A stretch of DNA of 64,000 nt, from positions 16,755 to 80,754 of the forward strand of contig JADFUC010001584.1 of assembly GCA_019722365.1 (NCBI GenBank), given 5' to 3'. The notes below the pieces were generated by a model that saw only the letters and a list, made by a program, of their open reading frames with translations, was not told the origin of the DNA and made no database searches. Source of the DNA: Lithospermum erythrorhizon (lineage: Eukaryota; Streptophyta; Magnoliopsida; Boraginales; Boraginaceae). This document shows positions 23,491-36,501 of the stretch, piece by piece. Made by a program: the position numbers and the translations under genes. How positions within the stretch are numbered: the stretch's first letter is position 1; every line of letters begins with the position of its first letter.

Positions 23491-24932
23491 TTCTGATATT
23501 TAAGCTGCGGGTGTAGAATAATTTAGTTTCTCGTGAATGTGTTGAATTTGAGGTGATAATTGTGAGCATGTTTATCTATATATCTTTTGTGTGTTGATTG
23601 TTGTGTATGATTAGACTGTTGAGTAGTTGGGATACATTATTATGTGTTTTTAAGGATTTATAGGCGTTCGAGTTAGATTAGTCGAGTTAGGATGAAAGCA
23701 ATTTTTCGAAATTTGTTTTAGTCATTTTGGGGTTAGGATATTTTGTTAGTTGGATTGATATTGGATGAGTTTTTTATGGGTTGTTGGCCGATATGTTGAC
23801 TTGTATTATCCGGTAGTGTCTTATACTTTGGTATGTGTGTGATGTATTTGCCCTGCCGTGCCGTTGCAGTGCATTTGTTTATAGCAAGGGATTATTTAGT
23901 AGTTGTTGGCGTATGTTGAGTTGTATTATCCATTTTCGCGTAGCCGGTATGAGTGTGATGTATTTTCCTGCGTGCATTGCGAGTGTGATGTCTAGCTTAT
24001 ATCGGCCGAGCCAAGTTCCTCCTACTTGAGTTGAAGTTTGATTCTTGGCGCTTAGTTGTTGGAATCCGGGTTTATGCTCGAGTTCGAGTTGCATTGATTG
24101 AGTTAAGTTCGGAGTTGAGTTGAATTATGTTGAAATTTGTTTGAGTTATTTAGTTGTGGTGTTGAGGGAGGTACTAGTGTTGTGGTAGAATTGTGGACTT
24201 ATTTGGGGCATGGTTGCGTTGTTTTTCTTGAGATGCATGAGTATAGTTGGGTGTTCACTTTACTAGTATGTACGTGTTTGGTTGATGGACCTATGAAATT
24301 ATGATAATTGTAATGTTGGTATTGGTATATTTTTATGATCTGGCGTGATCATGAGCTTCGTAGATAATATTTTTATGTTATAATGGCACTTGAATTATGT
24401 AGTATTTTTGTAAAATCTATACATGTTATCACGAAATTAACTATTCTTACTCTGGGTGTGGGTTATTTCCTCTTGAGATAAGTATTCACTAAGTTTTGCG
24501 AACATACCTATTCGCTATGGCGGCATTTATTGTGCCAGTTGATTGGTGGTGCGTCAGTGATTACGATTCGTTACCGTATGATCGGAATTTGAGTGCTTAG
24601 AGTGAGAAGAAAGGTACATCCTCCACCGATCTTCTTGTTGTTTTGGTTGTAGTGCGTGTTTATGTTGTTGTTATTTTGAGATTTGAGCCAGTGATGTTGT
24701 TGACTATTTGTACTTTGAAAGTTTATTTGTAAATATGGTTGTTTTGTGTGGTTAGGAAATCTGGCGAATGGATTCTTATTTTATAAACCGTTCTTTTCAT
24801 ATGTATCTTGTTTGTTGGAATTTATTTAAGGACAGGTGCGTCTTTTCAAATTGAGTCATCCATCTATTTGTTGACTCACGGTATCGGGGCGTGGGCGATT
24901 AACCGGGGCCGGCCGGCACAGGCGGTCGTTCT
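23491..24932 (+). repeat. Ty3/gypsy LTR, right part (continues from 15846)
   Basis: Second part of the LTR split by element A. It ends GGCACAGGCGGTCGTT, the counterpart of GGGCGGGTCGTT at 62880-62889. A roughly 122-bp direct repeat (from about 23783 and 23905) shares GTTGTTGGC, TTGTATTATCC and GTGTGATGTATTT. Confidence 0.75.
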
Positions 24933-26130
24933 GGCGGTTTCCAAGTTGCAAAGTTGAGATTGAGTATAATGGAGTTAGAACCTTCATCTTGATGTTTGAT
25001 TGAAATCAAGAAAGGTCAAGAGTAAAGATGAACGTTGAGTTCCTTAAAGGTTAGTGGGTGCCCTACTGCACAGATAATGTTGAGCACATTAAGTACTAAA
25101 AGAATCCTCTTACAACCTTGAAAGGTATAATAGTAAATTTATTCTTGTACACATGTGAGCCCAAGTACATATATGTGACACATGAGTCACATGACATATA
25201 TGAAACCTTGCATGACGTTTGTTTATTATGTTATAAAGTGTTATGAAGCTTGAGGTGATTAAATTCTATGATAGATTAAATTGTATAATAGACAGATTCT
25301 CTTATTGACAAGACAATTCTCTATTAAAGGTATTCACGAGGATTCGGGATACACTTTGTAGTAACTTTAAGAGAATAGAGGTAACTATAGTTCCAGGGAA
25401 TAGATCAGTTATGGATCTTCACTTAGAACTAAATGTGAGAATAGTGGTATGGACAGTTGTCTCATATCAAACACTATTAGCCAAGTAATTCATTAATGGG
25501 GCTGAGTTTCGTATACTTGGAGTAACTAAAGAAGTTTGAACTCCGTATTACAACTTGACCAGTCAATTTGTATTGTTGATAACGTTGTTAAAGAATATGC
25601 ATTTAATAAGATAGATGTGTTGTAACACACTTTTAGTTGTGTTGTAAACCTACCAGATGATAAGCCGAAAAATGGCTAATTGCCATAAAATCTGAGATAG
25701 TTTTTATATATTCCAAAACAAGGATTTGTCCTTGTTACACTTAACTAGTGGGTTTCGACCACTGAGTGTAAGTGGGTATTTCAGATGAATGTGGACCCAG
25801 ATGGTAATGTCCACAGTTTCATTGCAAAGCTTATGGCAAAAGGCTTGACACTCATTTTGCCCACAGATGTATAATGCTATATCAAGATAATCTTAGCAAG
25901 GATTCCATGCTTGAGAGACCGATCAGATGGATGTAAAGAATACTTGTAAGTAGCTTTATAGTTAAGGACGTGATTGTAATCATTATCTTATGACTTTGTA
26001 AGTCCTAAAGGATCTAAGAGTTTCATTTAACAATTTTTGAAAGGTTTAGTGGGAGTGAGTTTACTTAATTTTTGGAATAAGTTAAACAATTGATTGAACA
26101 AGGTAGTTCTTGTCTTACAATCTGATTGTT
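24933..26130 (+). pseudogene. Ty1/copia reverse transcriptase relic
   Basis: A readable stretch at about 25762-25855 encodes ECKWVFQMNV, then DPDGNVHSF and AKLMAKGLT. These are the first conserved block of copia RT, usually KWVFK...D..GNV...KARLVAKGF. At about 25925-25945 the word CAGATGGATGTAAA encodes QMDVK, the next RT block. The frame is otherwise full of stops. AGTGGGAG near 26050 resembles a copia polypurine tract. No LTRs were identified. Confidence 0.75.
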
Positions 26131-27156
26131 TGTAATGACCCACCAGGTTGGCCTGAGGTTAGGATAAAGTAATCGAGCTAAACCTTTACAAAATCATTGC
26201 GTCGATGGGTGGCCAACAAAAACGATTAAAAGCTAATAATAATAATAATATACTTGATCCGTGAGTAAACTAGTAATACATTTAAAATACATCACGTCGA
26301 ACATATAATGTCGTACCGAATCTGAATAATACAACGAAATGCTTCCCCAAAATTAATCTCGCCAAATTACAAAGGCGATATTATATCGACTTCAAAGCGT
26401 ATATATACGTAATGTAGTCAAAATACACAACGCCTCAGGCAAATGTTACAAAAGATGAGGATCGGAAGAAATGCGAGGATATCACCAGCGACGAGCGTAC
26501 CTAAGATGACCAAATGCAACCACCAAGCACAAAGGTGATGCCACACGAGCGTCTCGCTAATTACAAAAATTCTAGGGGGGTCCCCTGAATAGGGGTGGTG
26601 GCTTCAATGAATATCCACATAATGAACCATAACTAATCACACGTATATGCACATGTAAACATATAATCTCGGCTTGATAGCAATATAATCCATCTTTCAA
26701 ATAATCGATAATACCGTCTAACGTAATCATATCAAATAATGAATAAACTACTCGTACAAACGTCAAATCTGTAGTATATCCTGCTGACAATAATAACTCT
26801 ACTTATTTGTGAAATTACACTCCTTCCGATAGGAAGAGAAAAGAAAATGGCGTCATTTCGTTTCTTCCTGCTACAGCGAATGAGGACAAAATAGTATTAC
26901 TCGTTGCTTACACTCAGTAACCGAGATATAAGAAATCGATTACCCGTTCATACACTCCCGTGGCAGAACAGCTCGACCTGCGGAGAGTACCCGATTTCTT
27001 AGGACTAGAGTTCAATGACAAATCGCGCGGCCGTAATCCCATTAAATGCGTATGACCCAGTGATAATATAACAATCCTGACATCGCCAGTCACCATTATC
27101 ACGTATCACGTATATAACTCATTTAGTAAAAACTATACAACTTACAGAGATCTGTT
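26131..27156 (-). repeat. Minus-strand gypsy LTR, left part (split by LTR C)
   Basis: Begins TGTAATGACCCACC on the plus strand, which is the 3' end of a minus-strand LTR. Before the break it contains CTCTGTAAGTTG (minus strand), equivalent to the conserved donor-like site in other LTRs. It is cut at 27156 by the TGTAATAACCC start of the next LTR and probably resumes after 29675. No internal region is attached. Confidence 0.65.
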
Positions 27157-28399
27157 TGTAATAACCCGTTAGGTTAATTTAGATAATATTAATTCGTAAA
27201 ATTTATTTGAGCGAATTAGTTTATAATTTAGTAGTAATAGCCGGGGACAATTAGAGGATTAAGTTAGATCGTTAGAATGGATTCGATAACTTCGATTAAG
27301 CGGTCGGAGCCGCGAACTCTGTGCGGTTTTTATGACTTAAGAGTTAAGTAACTAAATGCTTCGTCCTTTTATCGTCCTGAAACACAAAATATCTTCTCCA
27401 TTTTAAGTCTTGGCGAGACCCCCGTTTGGAAACAAAACAGATTTTTCTCTTCCATTTCTTCGCGGATTTGCTTGTTAAGATCCTCAGAGGATTGATTTGT
27501 TAAGGATTCAGCGTCTTTCCTGAGTGAGGGTATGAAAATAAAAGTTTTGGTTGATTTTTAAGGTTTGAATTTTGGCATAACTTCGATTTTATGATGATTC
27601 TAATTTTTTTATGGGTTACATGATGTATATAAGTGATGAATTCATGATTTAGAGGTTGTTTGAGGATGTTATGAATTAAGGTTGACTTTGTAGGTTTCGG
27701 AGTTGACTTTTGGTTGATATTTTGTAAGACTTTAAAGGTGTAGAGTTTGGTGGGACACTTATTGTAGTTATTGTGATGTTAAAATGGTGATTTAAAATTG
27801 ATTAAAGGGGTTTAAGGTTGAAAGTGCGATTTGTAAGTTGAGTTATAATTGATATTTGGAGTATAGGTTGTTAATTATGAACTTGAGGATTAAATATAAT
27901 GACTTATAATTTGATATGAAATGTTAAAGTAATAAGGTGGAATTCTAGCGGGAAGCAGGAATTGGGTTGTGTCAAATTTTTGTTGTTTTATCGATGGGTA
28001 TAAGGCCTTAGTTTAGAAATGGATTCCACTAAAAAGAGTTAGTAGTGTATCTTTTAGAGCAGAGAGTATAGTAGTGGAGTGCGGTGCCTTATTTTGGGTG
28101 TTTTGTTAGGCATTGATCGGGGAGAAAGGGCGTTACCGTGATTGTGTTCGCGAATGTTTTGTGAGTAGCTAGCAGGAGGGCTACTATCTCGGGTGTTGCA
28201 CTTTATGGCACTTACTTTAAATTGTGTGAACATGTCATTGTGGTATGATTATGTGAGAATGGTATACATGTAATGGTTGTACGATTATGTGTGATTCATT
28301 TGTGTGAGCCATGATATGATTATGTGATTATATTCTGCGGCGTTGAAGATTGCTTGAGGTAAGTAATAGCTTGAACTCCCAACTTATATTTCGATTTAT

Positions 28400-28505
28400 G
28401 TGCTTGTCGGCACTTTGTTCTTATTCACGTGGCTTTGTCGGCACTTTTGTATTTTACGTGGCCTTTGTTGGCACTTTTTGGTATTCTGTGGCCTTGTCGG
28501 CGGTT
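28400..28505 (+). repeat. Minisatellite 1 in LTR C (~30-bp unit)
   Basis: About four units. The anchor TCGGCACTT (or TTGGCACTT) recurs at 28407, 28438 and 28468, with a last TCGG at 28497; spacing is 29-31 bp. CACGTGGC-like words lie between the anchors. Confidence 0.75.
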
Positions 28506-28689
28506 GTGATTGATTCCGATTGTGGGATGTTTTAGCTGTGTGCTTTAATATTGTTTGGGAGTAGAGTGGTTGGTTGGAGTTATGCGTGAGTTTGAGGCCT
28601 TGAGTATCAGGATGTGACCCCATAGTTGGGATGATTAGGAGTTAGGTGACTCTCCTTCCTTACGGGGATATGTGTATTGGCACTTATCT

Positions 28690-28862
28690 TTGAGTATTAT
28701 AAGTACGGTTTGCCTTATACTTAATTCTTGCCAAAATGCGGTTTACTTATACTTAGTATGTATAAGTGCGGTGTGCCACTTATACTTAGTGTATAAGTGC
28801 GGTTTGCCTTATACTCGGTATAAGTGCGGTTTTGGCGCTATCTTCGGTATAAGTGCGGTGTG
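28690..28862 (+). repeat. Minisatellite 2 in LTR C (~28-31-bp unit)
   Basis: TATAAGTGCGG recurs at 28761, 28792, 28819 and 28848, with a variant TATAAGTACGG at 28698. TTTGCCTTATACTT-like sequence lies between. Its offset in the LTR (about 1.53-1.70 kb) is close to that of the minisatellites in other LTRs. Confidence 0.8.
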
Positions 28863-29675
28863 ATTATCGATTGGTCGTTCAGGTAGACGGATTGAACATA
28901 TGCTTGCGTTAGAGGTTGGTGTGAATGTGGGAATATGGGGAGATAGATGGTTCGATGACTAGAGTTATAATTAAGTTGTTGAGTCTCTTGAGTTCTTTTT
29001 TGGGTGATTGTGCTTTCTTGAAACTTTCTATTATATCTCCATATGTGATGTCGAGACTTTCTTGAGATTATGTTGTATGACCTTATTGGGTAGTCCTGGA
29101 TATATACATATTTTATTCATATTTATATGTATTGTCATTTCGTTAGGTGTGGTTTAAGTTTCCCACCCCGTGTTAAGTGTTCAAGCCGCGGCTTACACCC
29201 CTTTTTAAGCTTTGGGCGGCATTTCATTTGTGCAGTTGTGGTAGGTAGTTGGTGAGAGAGCATTGGAGAGTTTGTTGTGAGTGGCTAGGTGGGCGTCGGG
29301 TGGGCGAGGATCACCGCGATGCCGTTTGATGTGTTGTCGGCCGTTTTGATTGTTGTATTTTCCTTTTCAAACTTTAGCACTTGTCGTGATTGTCATTTAA
29401 TATTACGAATCTGATCTTACTCTCCCCAATTGTAGCACTGGCAGCATTCGCATTTATTTGGGATATGTTGTAGCATATATATATATGGTGTTGGTTGGTT
29501 AGATGTCGCTTTGATGGATTGTAAAATTTTAAAGCGTGATTGTTTGAGAATATTAATGCAAATCAATTTTTGGATGAAGCTTGAGTTGTACTTTAAAGGT
29601 GATCAATCGATATGGTGACTCACGGTGTTGAGTTATAATGATTCTCACCTCGGGCGGCCGACACAGGGGCGGAAT

Positions 29676-31080
29676 AGATTACATCTGGTATATATATGAA
29701 GGTTATGTAGCGTGATATAAATACTCATCTCGAAGCCAAGACAAATATTCCCAACTTTTTATATAAAACAGCTACTTTCGATATCATGCTGCAAAAGAAC
29801 ATAATAATAAAATTACTTTACTTTAAATGCTTTAACTAACAACCTCGACTAGATTGGTGAACTACGCTTGAACATAGAGGTACATCCCATTTTATAATAT
29901 ATTACTATACCCATTTCAGCTTTTTATTTATATCGAAACTCCAGACTATATTGGTATAACAAGAATCTAAATTGAATACTATCCAAAATCGATTACATAA
30001 TTAACTAAAAGCCAACCCCCGATTCTAATTCGTTTATGTATATTTATAAACAATTGGTACCTCTTTTACTTCAACAAGAAGTTAATTAGATAACTTTGCC
30101 GTCCTATAAATCAACATACTTTATGTTTGAACCATCTTAAACTATTAAATATGAACTCTAATATCATTTATGGATGACTTTAGTTAATTAAAATGACAGC
30201 ATGGTTATAACTAGTTGTATAACCAATAAAAATTAAATAGTTATACCAGCACCATGCCAAACTTGTTTAGAAACTCTAGAAATTATCATATTTAAGAAGA
30301 GAATAAGCACCAAATGAAAGAAAATTTTTGGGGAAAAGGTGAGGGGATAACTCGGCCAAGAGGAAAGAAGGAGAAGAAGAAAATATTTTTGATAAGGATG
30401 GAGGTTTTATTATTAAATAAGGTTACTTAGCCTTGAAGTAACTAAAAACTGACACGAGGTGTTCAGCCAAGCATGAGGTGTGATTTCTTTGCTTAATTCG
30501 GAGGAAAAAGGATGAGTAGTACTTAACTATACACTTGTGTAGTTCGAGTTTGTTTTAAGGAGAGCAATATTTAATTATTACTTGAATCAAAATTTCGGTT
30601 GTTTGAGATTTGATAGCTTTCGTTATATGGATCAAGTAATTCCTTATGGTCATTTATTATTTCACGGTTGAAATAATAAATCCTAAAAGAGCTGGGATTT
30701 GTAGTTTCTAGTCTACAGCGGCTTAGTGGCGTTGATACGAGAACCTCTTGAGTCTAGAAGCGTAGGAATAACCAATTTTCTGGGTAGGATCTTGATGGCT
30801 TTGGGGCAACTAGCATTTGATAGCGAAGATAGTGATTGATTGATGATTGATTTTCTTGGATCTTGGGCTTGTAAGTCTAATCAATCTTATAAATAGGTTT
30901 GTATAACTAAGGAGGCTGGTTTGACGTTGCAAAATCATAGAAGATAATATATGTGTCTATGAATTTTGCTTAGAAGTATTGAAATATCGCCGATTCTTAG
31001 ACACTAACGTATATAACTATCCCCATGGTATATGAGATTTGGTATATGAGTTGTGTGCTTTAATACATGTCGAAACATCT
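29676..31080 (-). other. Probable right part of the split LTR, then unassigned DNA
   Basis: 29676 to about 30435 probably completes the minus-strand LTR begun at 26131. It contains TCGGCCAAGAGGAAAGAAGG, a leader block shared with the LTRs at 33551 and 40567, and ends near AAGGTTACTTAGCC, comparable with the end of LTR A. From about 30436 to 31080 I see AT-rich DNA with no recognisable gene or repeat border. Confidence 0.45.
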
Positions 31081-33859
31081 TGTAACGACCCGCCCGGTTG
31101 GCATACACGAGGTTAAAGATCGTCAAATCTGAATCACGAGTCGGTCGATGGATGACTCGAATTCAAAAGACCCGCTTTGTCCTTAAATAAACCCAGTAAA
31201 AACAAGATACATGCGAAAGAAACGATTTTTAAGAAAATGATCCATCGTGATATTTCATAACCATACAAATCAACCAAAATACAACAATCTCCTATGTACA
31301 AAATATCAACAACATTACGGTCTGAAAATTCAAAATAACAACAACATAGAAATCCGGACTACAATCAAAAACAATAAGGCTGACGGATCTGCTTAAATTA
31401 AGCGTCAGCTAGGCCACAGGAACACCGCGAATGCTCCCAGCGTTGAAGCACTTTTGTCAACGACACAAATGAAATGCCACCCCAGCGAATAGGGTGTGGT
31501 ATGAAGGCTTGGTGAATACGTGTCTCAAAGAGAGTGGAAATTTATTCACGCTTGCGCATAGCATAATATAAAGATATTTAAAATTTGTATAATTTAATAG
31601 ATATGTCATCTTATTCAACTCACAGGCCATAAAAAGAAAATATCATTAAGTTCATTATCATTGCTTGCATCGCCAAAAGTATATCAAAACCGACATTACT
31701 ATGATCATACAAATTCATGAGCCCGTCAACTAAACAGCTGCACATTCTGTCTGAGACATTTAATAGTGATAATCGTGCATTTCAAGAAACAAACGACAAC
31801 GTACTGATTTAGTCCATGACTCTCGCTGTCGACCAACAATGTAAAATATCACATTAAACAACTAGACCCATCGACTCCATGACTACGCGACAACGCTGGG
31901 TACTCTTTCGACTCCCGACTCAAAAACTCAATAAACTAGCAATCATATTTCAACAACTAATGCGCATATAATCAACCTCGACTGTGAGGGAGAAACTTTA
32001 TGCTAGTCGACACTAAAGCCAAAATAACGCTTTTCATGCTTGAGGTCAGAGGCAAATACAACACACTCGTACAGTCTGAGGCAATGCGGATAGTACAACT
32101 CGACATACATCGACAACCTCTAAGGAACTCATTCTATGCATCGACCAAACACCCTAAAACCCAAAATGACCAAAAACAGCGGAAAACAACTCATCCCCAA
32201 CCCGACTCGACCTGCATTCTCAAACTTCCTCATTCCACAAAAACACCACGCCTGACCCAACTGCTGGGCCAGCTAATCCATACTCAAACAATCAACACAG
32301 TATATAGATAAGCATCTTTCCGTAATTATCGCTTGAGTCAGCGCATTCACGAAAAGTAAACAAATCTACACCCGTAAGATAAATACTGCACCTTGGCTAG
32401 CAATATTAAAGGCGCTCGCTAATTAATCTAAGTTCATGCTGACTTCAAAAACTGCCGAGAATTCAAATTTACTACTTGCGCCATATTAACTCCATTTAGA
32501 GGCTTAGGTTAACAACTACTCAAGCTTAAAGTTTCAGTCGACCTTAACCTGATTTATCATAACGACCAAAACTCGGTGGCCGCCACGAGTTAAGATGCAT
32601 CATGACACATACGAGGAGTGCAGTCGTGGATATGCCTCATGAACTTCATTTGATATTAATAATAAAATACTCTTTAGTCGTCAGCGGTGAACTAGCAATA
32701 TGACCCAAAATAACATATCAACGTCTGAAACGTCACGTCCGTCAAAATATCTGACCAACAAAACCAAACTTAGTCTCACCGATACACATCCCGTAATAAT
32801 GGTATGGTCATTGGCGGCAGTCGTAATATACAACAAAAAGTCTTGAAGCATCTGAGAGAGGAAAAGATAATGAAAGGCTGTGAGGACTTCACAATACTTA
32901 CACCGCGCTTTCGCCTCTGATCTTAATCCCGTTTTATGGCGGGATGTTTCTAACGACTAATAAAGCGACAAAACTTCAATACTACCGATTCTCATTTTTA
33001 GGTAAGTAGCAGCACCTACTGTGGCACTCACAATCAGAGTGCAATACGTAATCGATTTTAGGCAACTTTTAGCAATTTTAATAACCTTTAATTCAAAATC
33101 GACTATTTACCAGCTTACGAGCTACCTCGGCTTATATTTTCTTCGATCAACTAAACATCAAAACTTTAACTCCAAAAAAACTATATTAAGGCCAGATAAC
33201 ACAACTTAAAGGGTGGTTTGAAAAAAGTCTACTGAGTCAACTAACACCACGTTGACATATTTCAACCCAAAATTGATTATTACGCTCCCAACCACAAAAT
33301 CTAAGCTTAGGCGTACACCATACCATTTACAAAACTCTCAAAACTCAAAGTCATCATAGTCAGCAAAATTCAAACTTCCGCCCAACTTCTTAAAAAATAC
33401 AAAAATTTCTGAACTTTAGGTACTTAAAGTGCTTAAGAGGGCAGTAAGGGGAACATCGACCCGACTTTTAACTTTCAACAACAAAGGAAGAGGACTTTCA
33501 CAAGACCAAGACAAAAAGAGAAAGAAAAAAAAATGAAATGGTGGAGATGATGGTGAAGGTTCGGCCAAGAGGAAGAAAAGATAAGGACCACAAGATATTT
33601 TGTGGTGAAGATTATCTAATAGAGTAGACTTTAGGGCCCTGTTTGGTAAGCGGTTTTATTTTCCACTTTTCGTACTTAAATTTTTAATGAAAACGAATCC
33701 AAATATATTATTTCCCATGACATAATTTACTATTCAATTAATACTAGTCCCGGTATATCGATTTTATTCCAAAAATATTTATACTATCTCGGGTCCCTAC
33801 CGGCGAAGCGATATATATAATCTGATTTAATCGTCTACAGCATACTTGGGTTATTTCCG
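31081..33859 (-). repeat. Ty3/gypsy solo LTR D (minus strand)
   Basis: Plus-strand start TGTAACGACCCGCCCGG and end GGGTTATTTCC, so it reads about TGAAATAACCC...GGGTCGTTACA on the minus strand. Near its right end the words ATCGATTTTATTCC, then TATACTATCTCGGGTCCC are the reverse complement of the start of the LTR at 14770. A leader block TTCGGCCAAGAGGAAGAAAAG is at 33551-33571, quoted here as TCGGCCAAGAGGAAG. No internal region is present. All frames are short. Confidence 0.8.
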
Positions 33860-34385
33860 ATTTAGTTCGACTTCCCAACCACTCTCACGATTTTTCATTA
33901 CTATGTCGACTTTAGTGGAAAGATTATGAAGCGTGGTTAAACAACAAAATTTCAGCCACTGAACTAATTTACCCATTTTCAACAATCTTTATTCCAAAAC
34001 CAAAATACTATAGCTTTACTGACCAATTTCAACATAATATCTCAATGACATAAAAATCCGCAACTTACACTCCAAAATAACTATATTAGGTTGATAATAT
34101 CTTTTACAATTTAAAAGGTGATTTGGAAATAGTCAACCCTAAAAGTCAACTTCTTAGCATTCACAGCGTTTGACTCAAAATCGATCATTATAGCTTCCCT
34201 AACCACGTAATCTAAGCTTAAAAAGATACTTTATACCATTTAAAGTCTCAGCTGAAAGTCAAGCAAAAGTCGAAACTTTCATAACTTAATAAAAATATAA
34301 AAAGTTACAAACTTTCTACTTAAGGTGTAGAGGATAGTGATGGGAAGGTAGTCAACCAAGTTATAGATCTTGAGCAACAAAGGAA
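33860..34385 (-). repeat. Second D-type LTR fragment (minus strand)
   Basis: Resembles part of LTR D at about 33230-33500. Shared words include AATCTAAGCTTA, ATACCATTTA and CAACAAAGGAA. It is cut at 34385 where the CACTA-like terminus begins. The matching remainder was not found. Confidence 0.55.
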
Positions 34386-35694
34386 CAACTACTAGAAAAT
34401 GAGCAAATGTGACATAATTATAAACCGTCCATGAAATGTCGCCGAACTTTGTGTGACATTCTTTACTGGCGATGTCACACCTCGAGAATAATAAAAACCC
34501 TTAAAAATTTCGGGTAAAAAGTACATGGCGATATAGTGACATTTGTGTGGCATAATAGTTTTCCAACAAAAATCACATGGCGTTATTGTGGCATAATAAT
34601 TCGCTAAATGACATCCCCGCCGTAAAAATGTCATAGAGTTTTTCCGGGTAAACACAATGCCACTAAAACGTCACGGTTTCTTTCCGGAGTAGCAATGTCG
34701 TTGAAGCGTCACGGTTTTTAATAGGTATAATAATTGTGAGGTTTTACATATTATCTTACAAATTTTGATAAGTTGAGAAATCTAATTCTTTTTATGCGTA
34801 GCGTAATTGTAGAGCGTAAACTAAATTAACATTGTTTACCCAACTACGTATCGTTAGTGTGACGTTATGTATAATTAACAACACTAATAACAAATTTTTT
34901 TATAATTTATCATATTAATATTAACGAATTTATCATTTTTCTTAGAATGTGGCATTTATGAGACGTTATATTTTACTTGAATAAAAATTTAAATTATTTA
35001 GGAAAATAATTTAATAGTTTGTGTCGTTAATTATGGCGTTTTAATAATTATTTACTGTATATTTCAAATTAACTTTTTATTTAACTTAATATTCCTCATA
35101 TCAATATTAACTAAATTTTTAATTTAAAATTACTTTTCCTAAAACTTAGATAATAACATTTGTGTGACATTAGATTAAATGTAATAAACATTTAAAATTA
35201 TTTATAAAATTCAATTTAAAATTTATTTATTATTTGTGTTAATAATTTATTCATAAATTTCATTTAATCAATAATTTTATATCCAATTATGATATTAATT
35301 ATATTAATTATGATATAATTTTTTCTAATATTAGCGGTTACGTGATGTTTAAGTAAATATTTAAATTAAATTAATTTTCTAATGTGGCGTGTTTGTGGCG
35401 TTACAATTTTAATTAGCAATATGTAATTATGATGTGAATTTCAAGTGCTTTTAATCAACAATTTTATATCAATATTTAAATTAAATTAATGTTTAATACA
35501 ATGTGGCGTGTGTGGCGTTACAAATATTCTTTAATTAAATTAATATCTCGATTACGTCATATATGTCAAAGATTCAGAATTTCATTTATTCATTAACATA
35601 AAATTAAAATTAAAAAAAAATACACCATAATTTATTCAACCTTAAAGTCTACATAATTTATTCAAACATTAAAGTCTCCTAATAAGGTATTAGG

Positions 35695-35994
35695 TTAACA
35701 ATCGAGGCCAGGTGAGACCGAAAGGAGATAATGCATGCGATCGGTCTTCCCGCGAGAATTCATGATACATTCGAAATCCGTAAGCGAACTCTCCTCGTAC
35801 CATGTTGTTTCTTTGCACAAATTCAAATACTTCGTCGGTAAAGAATAATTTGGTGTGCCCGTTATTCTCAGCTTTGTGCCATTTTGAATTTTCACATCAA
35901 AAACTCTATCTAAAACTTTCAATTTTAAATTCCACTTATACTTAGAACAACTTGCCATTTCTGAGTAAAATCTTCGGGTATTTCTGTTCATCAA
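35695..35994 (-). CDS. Unidentified 99-aa reading frame in the CACTA-like element
   Basis: A clean frame with starts at the first two Met codons (MMNRNTRRFYSEMASCSKY), then a basic middle with KYKWNLKLKVLD and a C-terminus with TTWYEESSLTDFE. It is predicted soluble, with no membrane segment and no motif I recognise. On its strand it is followed by an AT-rich stretch. It could be an exon of a transposon-encoded protein or a captured host exon; it could also be chance, as the surrounding DNA is AT-rich. Expression is not implied. Confidence 0.35.
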   Translation of the reverse strand: MMNRNTRRFYSEMASCSKYKWNLKLKVLDRVFDVKIQNGTKLRITGTPNYSLPTKYLNLCKETTWYEESSLTDFECIMNSRGKTDRMHYLLSVSPGLDC

Positions 35995-36501
35995 CTGACA
36001 TAACCGCTTATATATATATATATTAATAGCTACACCACGATAAGTAAAGTAATTATATAAAAAAAAAGTACATATATTACAAATCGAGGACTTGCGGGTT
36101 CGATAAGCATTCTATAAAAGCTATCGAGCTTAAAGGGTTCGAGGTTATCCAACTTTGAGGCATTTTTGGGAGAGATTTTGTGATTGTGAACAAAATGGAT
36201 TGTGAAATCTAATTATTGAATATCTCGATTTATAATGGAAAAAATGTCGATAAGCGTCACAGCCACCCGCCATACGTTAACTAATTTAATGCGTCTTTCC
36301 CCAGCTTGCGACAAATGCGATTACACATGACATGTTTGCGGCGTTTCGTACATATAAATAGATTTCATAATATTACGAAAAGTGATTAAAATATTTATCT
36401 AAAAAAAATTCCTATATGACATTTTTGATACGTTTAGTAACATATGCGTCTTATCGTATCGTACTCTTAAAATATTCTAAAATTTAATCAAGGATATTAA
36501 T

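Larger units (their letters stand above)
27157..29675 (+). repeat. Ty3/gypsy solo LTR C (plus strand)
   Basis: About 2.52 kb from TGTAATAACCCGTTAGG to GGGCGGCCGACACAGGGGCGG, matching start and end of the LTR at 60360-62891. No primer-binding site or polypurine tract flanks it, so it is a solo LTR. A leader with donor-like GAGG|GTATGA lies at 27530. Two arrays of ~30-bp repeats lie at 28400-28500 and 28690-28860. Confidence 0.8.

Noticed and set aside
33630..33660. GGGCCCTGTTTGGTAAGCGG as a hAT-type MITE end
   Set aside because: The same segment aligns with the conserved LTR block near 14960 (reverse complement AGTCCCGTTTGGTTGCGG), so it is part of LTR D.
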